From DASUFP01 sp036274495 (GTDB taxonomy: Bacteria; Bacteroidota; Bacteroidia; AKYH767-A; OLB10), in assembly GCA_036274495.1 (NCBI GenBank), contig DASUFP010000080.1, positions 32,277 to 96,276 of the forward strand: a stretch of DNA of 64,000 nt, in the 5' to 3' direction. Positions 35,189 to 44,533 of this stretch are shown here, piece after piece (within the stretch, counting starts at the first letter, position 1; each line of letters opens with the position of its first letter). The notes beneath the pieces were generated by a model. That model ran no database searches. It saw only the letters and a program-made list of their open reading frames with translations, and was not told the origin of the DNA. The translations under genes and the position numbers were made by a program.

Positions 35189-36322
35189 TCATTTTTTAAA
35201 TAGCAATTTCTGACCTTTGCGGGAAGTGAGCTCAAGAGTATTGCCGGTAATCACATAGCGAAACAATTTATCGGAGATGGCAGTCTCAAATTTCGATTCC
35301 TGTTCCATTCCCTCGCAAGCCATTTTCGTTGAAGCCATCATCGAAAAATGAATTTCATCCGGTCCAAGAACGGCACATGTACCGGTAATTCTGTTACAGC
35401 CTGTATGACCCGAGATTCTGGAAGAAGCTGCGTCGATGGTAATTTCAGGTGTCCCTTTTGGTAAACCGGCAGAATCAAAAGCAATGCTGTCAATAGCCTG
35501 AAGTTTCCAGGCGCTTTTTAATGCCGGATCAAAAGTATAACTGCCGCAACCATTAAAAGTAAAAGTGGTATCGTCTACGGTTGGGTTAAGTGTTACCTGA
35601 ACGGTATAATGATAAGACTGCCCGTTAATTTTATCCTTACACATACCCGCGGAAATTGTTACAATCAATTCCATATTCTTGTTGGAAGTGCGGTACCGGA
35701 CAATATCAGCATCGTTGGCTCTTGCCGCCGATACATTTGGAAATACCAGAGTGGAATCCGATTCTCTTTTAAAAAGAATACCGTTTGATTTAGTGATATC
35801 AAGATTCCATTCGTGTTCGGATCCGATTGCAAAAAAGAGTGCACCTTGATTCCATTTAGTCTCATTCATGGCCGCATCACCGGTCTGAAAGGGGTTGTGC
35901 TGAACAACGGGACGCAGTTGATACCTTTCGGCCAGCAGTCCCTTGATTTCCTTTTCTTTATCATCCATCATAACCAGGCCGGATTGGTTGATTTTAAAAT
36001 ACTGCATACCGTGTGTTGGCTTGTCTAACATCACCACTTCAGAATTGTGAAAACTATATGTACCTGACTGGTCAATGGTACTGTCGGGTTTGCCGATAAA
36101 GATCAATTTTTCGCTATAGGTAAAATCAGGATTGAGTTTAAGCCGGTAACTGATAGCGGAACAGTCGGCACAGGGAAGCATACCCAAATAAGTAGTTGAG
36201 ATTTTGGCAGCCAGCAAGGAGTCGCCGGCAGTGGAAGCGTGTGTGGTTTTGGAAGGTGTTTTACAGGAGGCGGCAAACAGTACAATTGTGATTCCGGCAA
36301 TCAGCATTAATTTACGATACAT
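35189..36322 (-). CDS. NlpE-META lipoprotein
   Basis: This 377-residue protein begins with a lipoprotein signal (LIAGITIVLFAASC, lipobox Cys at residue 20). Residues about 45-125 resemble the NlpE N-terminal domain with its CADC motif (YLGMLPCADCSAISYRLKL). A central segment (about 160-250, including AIGSEHEWNLDI) resembles a COG3650-like domain. The C-terminal 110 residues are a META/HslJ-like domain (SAWKLQAIDSI, ISGHTGCNRITGTC, STKMACEGMEQE). Such proteins are lipid-anchored envelope sensors or stress proteins; NlpE-type domains take part in surface or copper sensing in enterobacteria. Its use here is unknown. It lies between a T9SS cargo and a thioredoxin-like protein on the same strand. 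Confidence 0.8.
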   Translation of the reverse strand: MYRKLMLIAGITIVLFAASCKTPSKTTHASTAGDSLLAAKISTTYLGMLPCADCSAISYRLKLNPDFTYSEKLIFIGKPDSTIDQSGTYSFHNSEVVMLDKPTHGMQYFKINQSGLVMMDDKEKEIKGLLAERYQLRPVVQHNPFQTGDAAMNETKWNQGALFFAIGSEHEWNLDITKSNGILFKRESDSTLVFPNVSAARANDADIVRYRTSNKNMELIVTISAGMCKDKINGQSYHYTVQVTLNPTVDDTTFTFNGCGSYTFDPALKSAWKLQAIDSIAFDSAGLPKGTPEITIDAASSRISGHTGCNRITGTCAVLGPDEIHFSMMASTKMACEGMEQESKFETAISDKLFRYVITGNTLELTSRKGQKLLFKK

Positions 36323-36348
36323 CAGTTGAAAAATTAAATTATTAGAAA

Positions 36349-37389
36349 TCAGGGGTTGGTTGTCATGAAATCCTGCCAGGTCATTTTGGTATTGAAACCT
36401 TCTCCATAATACCTGGTAACTGATTTCAGTGATTTAGGAGGAAGGTAGAATGGAATGATATCAAGCGGCATCATTTTCTCATCAAGAATCACCAGGCTGG
36501 GGAGTACCATGTTATTCCGGGTCAGATAATAGGCCAGCTGGTGAAACGGAGCTTGTGGGTTATGCGCATTAATCATTACCTCGCCCTGATAGTACAATGT
36601 GTCACTTATTTCAGGATTGAATTCGATCAGATTAAAAGTAGTATCGATATAATTGAATAATTCCGGATCAGAAAAAGAAGTTTTGCTCATTACCCTTCCC
36701 GAATTGCACCAGCTTGTTGAAATAAACACAAGCGATTTTTTTTTCTGAGTTGCGCCGGCTTTGAAAAATTCTTTTGGTGTCAGCCATGTGTTGTGTTCCT
36801 TACGCAGGTTCATCAGGCTGTCGCTGAATGCAATTTTAAACTCCTTATTAAAGTCATCAAAGGAGGCATTACGGTAAACATTTTCGAGTGTAAACACCAG
36901 TAATGGTTCCATGATTGCGCGGTCGAGGTAACCGGGAGCTACCAGGTTGAGGACAAATGCCGAATCTTTTGCATTGAAGCCATTCAGGAAAATAGTAGTT
37001 GGGTAGGAGAGACTGCCATTTAGCATTTTCATGGCCCAGGGATGTGTGGTTCGTGGTGCATCAGAGGTTGGCATATATTTTTTCCCCATCCAGGTGATGG
37101 TGTCTTTTCCTTCGGCATTAAATTTTACCGGGTAGTAATTTGAATTAATATAATTGGCGAGGTCGGGCTGAGAGTAAGTTGTTTTCATCATGTGTTTACA
37201 CCAACCACACCAATCAGTATAAAAGTCTACAAGTATCGGTTTTGGGAATTCCTGATACTTTTTAAAGGCCTGTTCAATGTCCATCCAATGGACCAGCCCA
37301 CCCTCACTGTTTAATGGTTGAGCCCGCAGCGAACCGGATATGGCGGCGAGCATGATGGCAAGCATTATTGTGAAAAAGTGTTTAACCAT
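36349..37389 (-). CDS. Exported protein with two thioredoxin-like domains
   Basis: This 346-residue protein has a signal peptide (through about residue 24, ...SGSLRAQ). The first thioredoxin-like domain has the redox motif CGWC at about 60-63 (VDFYTDWCGWCKHMMKTT). A second similar fold (LVFISTSWCNSGRVMSKTSFSD, near residue 225) retains one cysteine but not the CxxC. It probably acts in the periplasm, reducing or repairing disulfides or maturing envelope proteins. The family resembles DUF255/thioredoxin-like proteins of Bacteroidota. Its neighbours are a PQQ-type beta-propeller gene and the NlpE-META gene, all on the minus strand. Confidence 0.82.
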   Translation of the reverse strand: MVKHFFTIMLAIMLAAISGSLRAQPLNSEGGLVHWMDIEQAFKKYQEFPKPILVDFYTDWCGWCKHMMKTTYSQPDLANYINSNYYPVKFNAEGKDTITWMGKKYMPTSDAPRTTHPWAMKMLNGSLSYPTTIFLNGFNAKDSAFVLNLVAPGYLDRAIMEPLLVFTLENVYRNASFDDFNKEFKIAFSDSLMNLRKEHNTWLTPKEFFKAGATQKKKSLVFISTSWCNSGRVMSKTSFSDPELFNYIDTTFNLIEFNPEISDTLYYQGEVMINAHNPQAPFHQLAYYLTRNNMVLPSLVILDEKMMPLDIIPFYLPPKSLKSVTRYYGEGFNTKMTWQDFMTTNP

Positions 37390-37438
37390 ATTTTCTGATA
37401 CTTTTTTTAAGGATGATTAAATTCGGACAGGTTTACCT

Positions 37439-39418
37439 TTAGAATTTATAACACTCCATCTTCACCGCATCTTTCATATAATACAATTTCCCATCAACCA
37501 TATCTACATCATAAATAGGGTTTTTGTCTTTGCCAAGAGGAATGGTTGTCATTACTTCTCCCGTTGTTTTGCTTACCTGAATCAGCTGTGCAGTGCTTTT
37601 GTCTACTGCAGTCATGATCAGATTATACTCAGGCGTTTCTGTGGTAGCTTTAAACCGTTGCTGGGCCATCTTGATATAAGTTGCCGTATAGCCGGCTCCT
37701 GTTACAGCGGCATCGCCGAAAGCCTGGGAAAGACTTGATGAAATTTCTTTTGATGCTTTGCTTCTCGGATCTTTTACCTGAATAGACTGTGCATTCGCGC
37801 CAAAGGCTGCAGAGTAGGTCGTAAATGCGGCAGTATAGTAAGCAGCTCTCACGGCAGAGGCAATCAGCAAGGCTTTTCTTAGGCCGGATACGCCCGGAGC
37901 CGGGAAGTATTTATTGAATTTTACATTGCCGCCTGCTTCAACAAGCGCCAGGTTTTGTTCTGATTTAACAACAATTCCCTGGTTCATTATTTCGATTCCA
38001 TTGGCCGTTTCTTTTCCCTGGAATTTGATTGGAGTGGTGTTTAAAGGTTTAAGTGATGTACCGTCAACATTCATCTGGTAAAGCAATCCGTCTTTTGTGT
38101 TGAATACATATACCATTTTGTCGTCAGAAGCAATTACCGAAGCGCCTCCCGGTATCGCATCTTCAAGCAGCCATTCGCCGGTTGTGCTATTTAACAGATT
38201 TGTTTCTTCGTTGGTGCCAACCAGAACGCAATTCGGTAATAATTCGGTGTAGGAAACGGTTCCTTTTATTTTAGCCGATTTGTCGAATAGCAGTGTTCCG
38301 GATTTCGGATCAAGAGCAGCTAAAGTACTGTTGCTTCCGTTTGAACTTACCAACAGCAACTTCCCGTCTCTTAACGGGGCTGCTCCGGCAGCAGAGCCTT
38401 TCAGATTAACACCGCCGCCTTTTTTACCAAGCATTCTCGATCCGTCGGCGTAATTAAGCATGTTGATGTTTCCGCTGTTCGATGATGAGATGATGAGTCC
38501 GTCTTCACAAGGATAACTGATTCCCAAAGGATAGTTCATTTCAACTACTGAAGCCCACTTGTGTTTACCCGATTGCAGATCGAAGGCCATAAAAACGGCG
38601 TTGTAGCTGATGGTTGTTGTTTTTACGCCTTTCGAATCGGTTTTGGTGGATTCGTGTTTACTCTGTGCCGCCAGAATAAATATGTCGGGTTTGTAAGGTG
38701 TGGTTATCAGCTGAGCCATGAGTTCTTCCTTGGTAATTTTTGTAGCCATAAAACCTTCAAGCATTGTTAAAAGAGAAGTGAGGTTGGCGACTTTCGGATC
38801 TAATGGCATCTTCCATACTTCTTCACCGGTGTCGGCTTTTATTTTCATGGCAAAAAATGCAGATGTCAGCAGCACATCATTGTTACCAAGATCTTTTACC
38901 GCAGTTGTAAAGGTAAAGGCTCCGCTTTTCGACCAGAGTTTTTTTCCGGAAGTCATGTCGGCCATAACCATCTCGGTTTTTTTGCCTCCTTCCGAAGTTC
39001 CGATCACAAGGATTTTTGCACTGGCATACAGAAAATATTTATCGGTAACCTGCTCGAGGCCGGCATCCCCGGCACTAAAAATCAGCTTTCCGGCGGTTGG
39101 GTCAACAATGCAAAAGTTTTTGCCGTCTTGTGTCGACATGGAGATAAATGGTGACTGCGCTATTGCTTCATAAGATGATTCAGGGGCGTTTTTTAGCGAT
39201 TCTATCACCCACATCTCCTCGCCCGTTTCGGTATTTATTCCGGCCAGCCCTTTCGAACCTAAGGTAACAAGCTGACCCAGAGGGGTGACTTTCTGCCACA
39301 TGACACCGGATTTGGTCTCTTTGGTCCACATGGGTTTGCCACCCTGGGCTGAGGTTTCTAAATGCAAGAAGGTCAATGTAAAAGCGACTAGCGCTGTGAG
39401 GGTAAATAGACGTTTCAT
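37439..39418 (-). CDS. Exported PQQ-like beta-propeller protein
   Basis: This 659-residue protein has a signal peptide (MKRLFTLTALVAFTLTFLHLETSAQ). It then shows repeats of the PQQ_2 kind: GLAGINTETGEEMWVI, FCIVDPTAGKLIFS, MKIKADTGEEVWKM, MAFDLQSGKHKWAS and LAALDPKSGTLLF. These form a beta-propeller; such proteins bind partners or act as outer-membrane assembly factors or cofactor-free structural scaffolds. No quinoprotein dehydrogenase active site is visible. A perfect TATCTTTG box and a -33-like TTTA lie upstream (39477-39507). Its function is unknown. The P-type ATPase gene ends 84 bp upstream on the same strand. Confidence 0.82.
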   Translation of the reverse strand: MKRLFTLTALVAFTLTFLHLETSAQGGKPMWTKETKSGVMWQKVTPLGQLVTLGSKGLAGINTETGEEMWVIESLKNAPESSYEAIAQSPFISMSTQDGKNFCIVDPTAGKLIFSAGDAGLEQVTDKYFLYASAKILVIGTSEGGKKTEMVMADMTSGKKLWSKSGAFTFTTAVKDLGNNDVLLTSAFFAMKIKADTGEEVWKMPLDPKVANLTSLLTMLEGFMATKITKEELMAQLITTPYKPDIFILAAQSKHESTKTDSKGVKTTTISYNAVFMAFDLQSGKHKWASVVEMNYPLGISYPCEDGLIISSSNSGNINMLNYADGSRMLGKKGGGVNLKGSAAGAAPLRDGKLLLVSSNGSNSTLAALDPKSGTLLFDKSAKIKGTVSYTELLPNCVLVGTNEETNLLNSTTGEWLLEDAIPGGASVIASDDKMVYVFNTKDGLLYQMNVDGTSLKPLNTTPIKFQGKETANGIEIMNQGIVVKSEQNLALVEAGGNVKFNKYFPAPGVSGLRKALLIASAVRAAYYTAAFTTYSAAFGANAQSIQVKDPRSKASKEISSSLSQAFGDAAVTGAGYTATYIKMAQQRFKATTETPEYNLIMTAVDKSTAQLIQVSKTTGEVMTTIPLGKDKNPIYDVDMVDGKLYYMKDAVKMECYKF

Positions 39419-39476
39419 GGGGTATAGGATTTTGTTGAAGGGGCACTATTTTCAAAGACCGTGCCACAGAACACCT

Positions 39477-39507
39477 CAAAGATAAGCGGAAATCGGCAAG
39501 GATTAAA
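39477..39507 (-). promoter_or_regulatory. Promoter of the PQQ-type propeller gene
   Basis: Minus strand: TTTA at 39507-39504, a 19 bp spacer, then a perfect TATCTTTG at 39484-39477. Start codon at 39418. Confidence 0.5.
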
Positions 39508-41983
39508 CCTGTAATTTTTCCTGTGAGGGCTTTTTGATGACTTCAATCCAAAATACACTCGCAAATGAGGCAACAGCTGCAAGAATGAAATCTTTGACAG
39601 ATGGTGTTAAAAGGCCAAACAGTTCGGCTGCCGGGGGGTAAACGAGTAAAATAAAAAGTACCGCTGAGGTGAAAAGAATAATTATGGGAACCAGCAGATT
39701 TTTATACCTGATGGTAGTAAAAATGTTGTGAACTTCCGAGCGCCCGGTAAGAGTCAGGAATATGTTTGACAGTACAAGAGCAGAAAACACAAGTGTGCGG
39801 GATGAAGCTTCTGAATAATCATGTAAAATGGCATAATGCAATAATATCAGCAACATTGCAGTAATCATCAGGCCTTGAAATATGCTGGTGGAAAGTTCTC
39901 TCCAGGTAAAAAAAGTCGAAGTCATTTTTCTTGGTGCCGCATGCATCAATCCCTGCTCCATGGGTTCGTTTTCATATACAATACTGCATGTGGGTCCCAT
40001 TATCAATTCCAGAAAAATAACATGAACCGGAGAAAATAAATTCGGGAATTTCCAACCCAGCACCAGTGGTAAGGTGACAATTGAAATCAACGGAATATGT
40101 ATGGAAATAATGTATCTGATCGCTTTTTTAAGATTGTAATAAATTTTTCTTCCTAAACCAACGGCAGCTATCATGTTTGATAAATCGTCGTTAACCAGCA
40201 CAAGGGAAGCTGCCTGCCGGGCTACTTCACTCCCTCTTTGTCCCATTGCAATTCCAATGTGTGCCGCTTTAAGCGCAGGGCCGTCGTTGACTCCGTCGCC
40301 TGTCATGGCCACCACTTCGCCATTGCCTTTTAGTATATTCACAATACGGAGTTTTGCTTCGGGTAATACTCTGGCGAATACATTTATTTCCTTTACGGAT
40401 TCCGACAATTGAGCATCACTCATGAGCGCGAGCTGGTTGCCTGAAATAAAATCGCCGTTGTCGGAAATACCCACCTGCTTTGCAATTGCGACAGCTGTTT
40501 CAGGATAATCACCGGTAATCAGTTTGACAGATATACCGGCTTTATGAAACGCATCTACAACTGCAGGGATGTTTTCTTTCGGAGGATCACTGAAAGCAAC
40601 CAGTCCTATAAATTTGAATTTTATGTCCTGTTGTTGTTTAGGCAGTTCACCTTTATGTTCCGACTGAGCGACTCCCAGTACCCTGTATCCCTGTTTTGCA
40701 AATTCTTTAACATGCGCTTCAACACCGGATCGTTCAGCATCATTCATTCCTGAACATTCCATGATTCCTTCAGGTGCTCCTTTTGCAACAATTATACGTT
40801 TATTGTCAGGTGACGAATAAATGTGTGTCATCATCGGACGATCGCCCGATAGCGGGTATTCCGAAGTCATCGTATACTCAGATGTTGTTAGTCCTGCTTT
40901 GCGGGCGCAATCAAAAATCGCCTTTTCCATCGGGTCAAAGGGATCTTTTTCGGATGCAAGTGCTGCGGCAAGCAATATATCGGAAGTTTTGCTGTCTGCC
41001 GATGATGACATCATGTTGAATGTTTGATCCGAATCATACAGGTATACAGCTACAACACTCATCTGATTTTTAGTGATGGTGCCTGTTTTGTCAACACAAA
41101 TTACTGTTGCGGCTCCAAGAGCTTCCACAGTTTGAGGATGACGTGCCAGTACATTTGTGCGGATAAGATGATAGGCGCCGAGTGCCATGAATGTTGATAA
41201 TGCTACAGGAATTTCTTCGGGCAGTGCTGCCATCGCCAGAGTAAGACCGCGCATGAATCCCGAAAGGGCATCCCCGGTAGCAATATAGTTGAAGGTCCAT
41301 ACAAAGATGAATGCAATGATTCCAAACAAGGCCATTTGCCTTACAAATGTTTTAACCTGAACCTGCAATGGTGTGTCGCCGGTTTTTATTTCTGTCATGC
41401 TAACACCCAGCTTTCCGATTCGGGTATGAATGCCCACTTCGGTTATTTTCACCGTTGCCCCTCCCGAAACTATTGTTGTGCCGGAATACACACTGCTCTC
41501 ACCCGGCACTTTCAAAACAGGAAACGATTCACCGGTGAGCAACGATTCGTCGACTGAAAAATCGTTGCAGCTGATTACCAATCCGTCGGCAGGTATGCTT
41601 TCACCCTCTGATACAAGCAATATATCATCACATACCAGTTCTTCCGACAATACATTTTCTGTTTGACCGTTTCGGTATACTCTTGAATGACGTGATGTAA
41701 GTTTATTAAGTGCCGAAACGGCTTTTTCACTTCTGATTTGTTGAAATATGGAAATTCCTGATACAAAAACAATCGCAATCGCCATTATCACGCCTTCCTG
41801 AAAGGATCCGGTAATGAAATAAATTACGCACGCTCCCGTAAGCAAAAGCAACATGGGTTCTGCAATCGTCTCAAGCAGAACGTTGACCCACTTCTTTCTG
41901 CCGGACGGCAACAAATTTGTCCCATGCAGTTTTCTGCTCGCAATTACCTCCCGGTTGTTCAGGCCGTTTATCGCTTCTTCCAT
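39503..41983 (-). CDS. P-type cation-transporting ATPase (PacL-like, uncertain ion)
   Basis: This 826-residue protein has the standard P2-type order: actuator TGES at 150-153, TM4 PEEIP at 255-259, phosphorylated Asp298 in DKTGT, and the GDGVNDGP hinge near residue 570. About ten membrane helices are present. It resembles calcium-ATPase-like pumps, but TM4 has PEEIP rather than PEGLP, and the TM6 region reads LELIMGPTCSIVYENEP instead of the N-x-x-T-D motif of calcium pumps. The transported ion therefore cannot be assigned as calcium. A manganese or other divalent ion, or a proton, should be considered. The PQQ-type gene is 84 bp downstream on the same strand. Confidence 0.88.
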   Translation of the reverse strand: MEEAINGLNNREVIASRKLHGTNLLPSGRKKWVNVLLETIAEPMLLLLTGACVIYFITGSFQEGVIMAIAIVFVSGISIFQQIRSEKAVSALNKLTSRHSRVYRNGQTENVLSEELVCDDILLVSEGESIPADGLVISCNDFSVDESLLTGESFPVLKVPGESSVYSGTTIVSGGATVKITEVGIHTRIGKLGVSMTEIKTGDTPLQVQVKTFVRQMALFGIIAFIFVWTFNYIATGDALSGFMRGLTLAMAALPEEIPVALSTFMALGAYHLIRTNVLARHPQTVEALGAATVICVDKTGTITKNQMSVVAVYLYDSDQTFNMMSSSADSKTSDILLAAALASEKDPFDPMEKAIFDCARKAGLTTSEYTMTSEYPLSGDRPMMTHIYSSPDNKRIIVAKGAPEGIMECSGMNDAERSGVEAHVKEFAKQGYRVLGVAQSEHKGELPKQQQDIKFKFIGLVAFSDPPKENIPAVVDAFHKAGISVKLITGDYPETAVAIAKQVGISDNGDFISGNQLALMSDAQLSESVKEINVFARVLPEAKLRIVNILKGNGEVVAMTGDGVNDGPALKAAHIGIAMGQRGSEVARQAASLVLVNDDLSNMIAAVGLGRKIYYNLKKAIRYIISIHIPLISIVTLPLVLGWKFPNLFSPVHVIFLELIMGPTCSIVYENEPMEQGLMHAAPRKMTSTFFTWRELSTSIFQGLMITAMLLILLHYAILHDYSEASSRTLVFSALVLSNIFLTLTGRSEVHNIFTTIRYKNLLVPIIILFTSAVLFILLVYPPAAELFGLLTPSVKDFILAAVASFASVFWIEVIKKPSQEKLQV

Positions 41984-42402
41984 AATAATGCAAACACTTA
42001 TAGGATTTAATCCGGTTTGGTATTTAATTCATCTCAATATTACAAAATAGATTGCTGTCCAACTCATGTTAGAGATCAGATGTAGATGTTTGTCAGGTGT
42101 TCTCTTTTTGCCGTGTTGTTTAACCGGTAATGATGAGTGAGCATGAGCCTGAATGTTTATGCAGATGCTTTTAACCGGCAATATCACCGGACAGGGAATG
42201 AGTAGGTTGTGAAGTTTAAATTAAAAGCAGATGAGACTTCGGCAGCGGGATTCAGGGTGGTGGCGGGAATGGTCTATAATATATTGATAATGAATAATAT
42301 AATAGGGGAAGTGATTGCCATTAAGACTGTTAATTAGTTTAATTTGAGAACATCCCAACCAAATACGCAACCCATTAACTTTACCCTAAGACTTTCTGAA
42401 TT
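41984..42402. other. 419 bp gap without a recognised gene
   Basis: This stretch separates the divergent P-type ATPase and lipoprotein genes. It has no ORF I would call and no clear repeat. A plus-strand TAACTTTA at 42376-42383, 20 bp before the lipoprotein ATG, resembles a -7 box with no good -33 partner. A TAACCGGTAATG/TAACCGGCAAT pair (about 42120 and 42171) is too weak to call a repeat. I see nothing else here. Confidence 0.5.
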
Positions 42403-43155
42403 ATGAAGCGTTTCACCCTACTGGCAGTTGTTGTCATCAGCCTTTTACAGGTCGCTTGCCGGCGAAATAAAAACTATGATCCCACACCTGTTACAGGTTC
42501 CATTACGGGAAAAATTTTACTTACTGATGAATTTGGAGGGCTGCTCCCGGTACATTCAGGGATGAAAATAACAGCAGTATTTGGTGACAGCACACTTTCA
42601 TCTGATTCGGGGAATTACAGCATCACCGAACTTGACGAGGGGGCATACCTGTTAAAATATGAGAAGCCCGGATTCGGCACATTTAAAAAATTCTCCATTC
42701 CTGTCCGGCCTCAAACAGGTGACGGAACTACTGTATTATCAGGTGTAGATTACCTGGGGCAAATAAGTACCACGCAAATCAGTTCGCTGAGTGTTACGGT
42801 ACATGTACCCGACAGTTCCATAGATATCGCGTGTGTTATAGGTCCTAATCCCGGTCCGGCGTCACCTCGTAATTTCAGATTGTTTTTTAGTTCCGATACC
42901 AACGTAAGTTCCGGAAATTACGAGTACACTCCCGCAAACACCTGGACTGCAACCACTGCAAGTGGTGCCGTATTGGGTTTTGATGCAGCGGTATTGTATT
43001 CGCATGGAATGGCCAAAGGAACAACGGCTCATGTTGTAGGCTATGGAGAATCGGCAAGAACCAATACCTATTTCGATCCTGTTTTGAACACACAGGTTTA
43101 TCCGAATTTAAACACTATATCTCCGTCTAATGTTGTCTCTTTTATTGTGCCGTAA
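42403..43155 (+). CDS. Lipoprotein with carboxypeptidase-regulatory-like domain
   Basis: This 250-residue protein has a lipoprotein signal (VVVISLLQVAC, lipobox Cys near residue 19). Residues about 32-95 form a carboxypeptidase-regulatory-like fold (GSITGKILLTDEFGG, MKITAVFGDSTLSSDSGNYSI, GAYLLKYEKPGFGTFKK), the common N-terminal domain of SusC-type and adhesion proteins. The rest has an Ig-like stretch (SLSVTVHVPDSS, NFRLFFSSD) with no recognised family. No enzymatic motif is seen. It is followed 45 bp later by the RsmF-type gene on the same strand. Confidence 0.75.
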   Translation: MKRFTLLAVVVISLLQVACRRNKNYDPTPVTGSITGKILLTDEFGGLLPVHSGMKITAVFGDSTLSSDSGNYSITELDEGAYLLKYEKPGFGTFKKFSIPVRPQTGDGTTVLSGVDYLGQISTTQISSLSVTVHVPDSSIDIACVIGPNPGPASPRNFRLFFSSDTNVSSGNYEYTPANTWTATTASGAVLGFDAAVLYSHGMAKGTTAHVVGYGESARTNTYFDPVLNTQVYPNLNTISPSNVVSFIVP

Positions 43156-43200
43156 AACGGAAATTTTCGGGAGACATTGAGGTTATTATTAAACAGTTAA

Positions 43201-44529
43201 TTGTTGAACTTAAAACTACCTGCTGATTTTATCCGACAGATGCAGTCTGTTTTGGGTGCATCACTTCCGTCATTTTTAAACAGCATACAGGGACCGTCTC
43301 CGGTTTCGTTAAGGATTAATCCGTTTAAGAGTATTGCCGATTTCGACGACTGTGAACGCGTGCCCTGGTCGGATAATGCCTTTTATCTGAAGGAACGGAT
43401 ATCCTTTACAATGGATCCGCTTTTTCATGCAGGGTGTTACTATGTTCAGGAGGCCAGTTCGATGTACCTGGAACAGCTGTTCAGATATAATTTTCCTTCC
43501 GGTCAACCGATACGCGTTTTGGATTTATGTGCCGCTCCCGGCGGGAAGTCCACTCATTTGCTCTCCATTCTTCCGGAAGGAAGCTTGATGGTAAGTAATG
43601 AATTGGTTCCTTCGCGAAACGGCATCCTCAAATACAACATCGACAAATGGGGAGTGGCGAATGTTGTTGTTACCCAAAATCAACCTGAAGAAATTGGGAA
43701 ACTCAAAGGGTTTTTCGATCTTATTCTGGTTGATGCGCCCTGTAGTGGCGAAGGACTTTTCAGAAAAGATCCGGATGCTGTCGGTCACTGGAGTATTGAA
43801 AATGTGAATCAGTGCGCGTTGAGGCAATCGAACATACTCGATGCAGTTTATCCTGCTCTCAAACAAAACGGAGTTCTTGTGTACAGCACATGTACCTATG
43901 AGCCTTCCGAAAATGAAATGCAGGCGGATAGAATGGCAAAACAATATAATATGACAGCTGCTTTTCCCTTACATCCGGGGAATGGTATCGCCCCGGGAAA
44001 ATACGGGCTGCAGTTTTTTCCGCATCTTACGCAAGGGGAGGGATTTTTTATTACAGCGCTTAGAAAGCAGGAGGATCAATCAGAGACAGCTATTAAATCA
44101 CTTAAACAAAAGCGAATTGCATCCGTATTCATTGACGCCTTTCTCAATAATTCTGACGCATTTATTCCTGTTTCCAAAGGGGATGAGTTATATGCATTGC
44201 CGGATCATCTTTACGAGGATATGCATTTTCTGATGTCGCATTTGTACATACGGAAGGCAGGGTGTCACATAGGTACCCTAAAGGGGAAAGATCTGGTGCC
44301 CTCTCATGAATTGAGCCTGAGCATTCATTTGAGTAAAAACATTCCTTCAATTGAATTAAACAGGGAGGAGGCTATTACGTATCTGAAATGCGGCACACTA
44401 AAACTTCCGCAACACGACAACGGGTGGGCAATTGTCAAATTCAGAGGGTACACTTTAGGGTGGGTAAAAATAATCGGGAGCAGGGTAAATAATTATTTCC
44501 CCAAGTCACAGCGAATAGTAAAACAATAG
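43201..44529 (+). CDS. RsmB/RsmF-type rRNA cytosine methyltransferase
   Basis: This 442-residue protein has an S-adenosylmethionine motif LDLCAAPGGKSTHL, then DAPCSGEGLFRKDP and STCTYEPSENE. The last two hold the two catalytic cysteines of the NOL1/NOP2/sun m5C methylases. A C-terminal PUA-like segment follows, as in RsmF. I keep the start as TTG at 43201 because the family's LPADF motif lies upstream of the first in-frame ATG (43240). The previous codon in frame is a stop. The gene is convergent with the large SBBP gene, 4 bp apart. Its exact target base in 16S rRNA cannot be read from sequence. Confidence 0.9.
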   Translation: MLNLKLPADFIRQMQSVLGASLPSFLNSIQGPSPVSLRINPFKSIADFDDCERVPWSDNAFYLKERISFTMDPLFHAGCYYVQEASSMYLEQLFRYNFPSGQPIRVLDLCAAPGGKSTHLLSILPEGSLMVSNELVPSRNGILKYNIDKWGVANVVVTQNQPEEIGKLKGFFDLILVDAPCSGEGLFRKDPDAVGHWSIENVNQCALRQSNILDAVYPALKQNGVLVYSTCTYEPSENEMQADRMAKQYNMTAAFPLHPGNGIAPGKYGLQFFPHLTQGEGFFITALRKQEDQSETAIKSLKQKRIASVFIDAFLNNSDAFIPVSKGDELYALPDHLYEDMHFLMSHLYIRKAGCHIGTLKGKDLVPSHELSLSIHLSKNIPSIELNREEAITYLKCGTLKLPQHDNGWAIVKFRGYTLGWVKIIGSRVNNYFPKSQRIVKQ

Positions 44530-44533
44530 ATTT

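Noticed and set aside
42120..42182. TAACCGG-type repeats in the gap before the lipoprotein gene
   Set aside because: Only two imperfect copies, so not a supported repeat.
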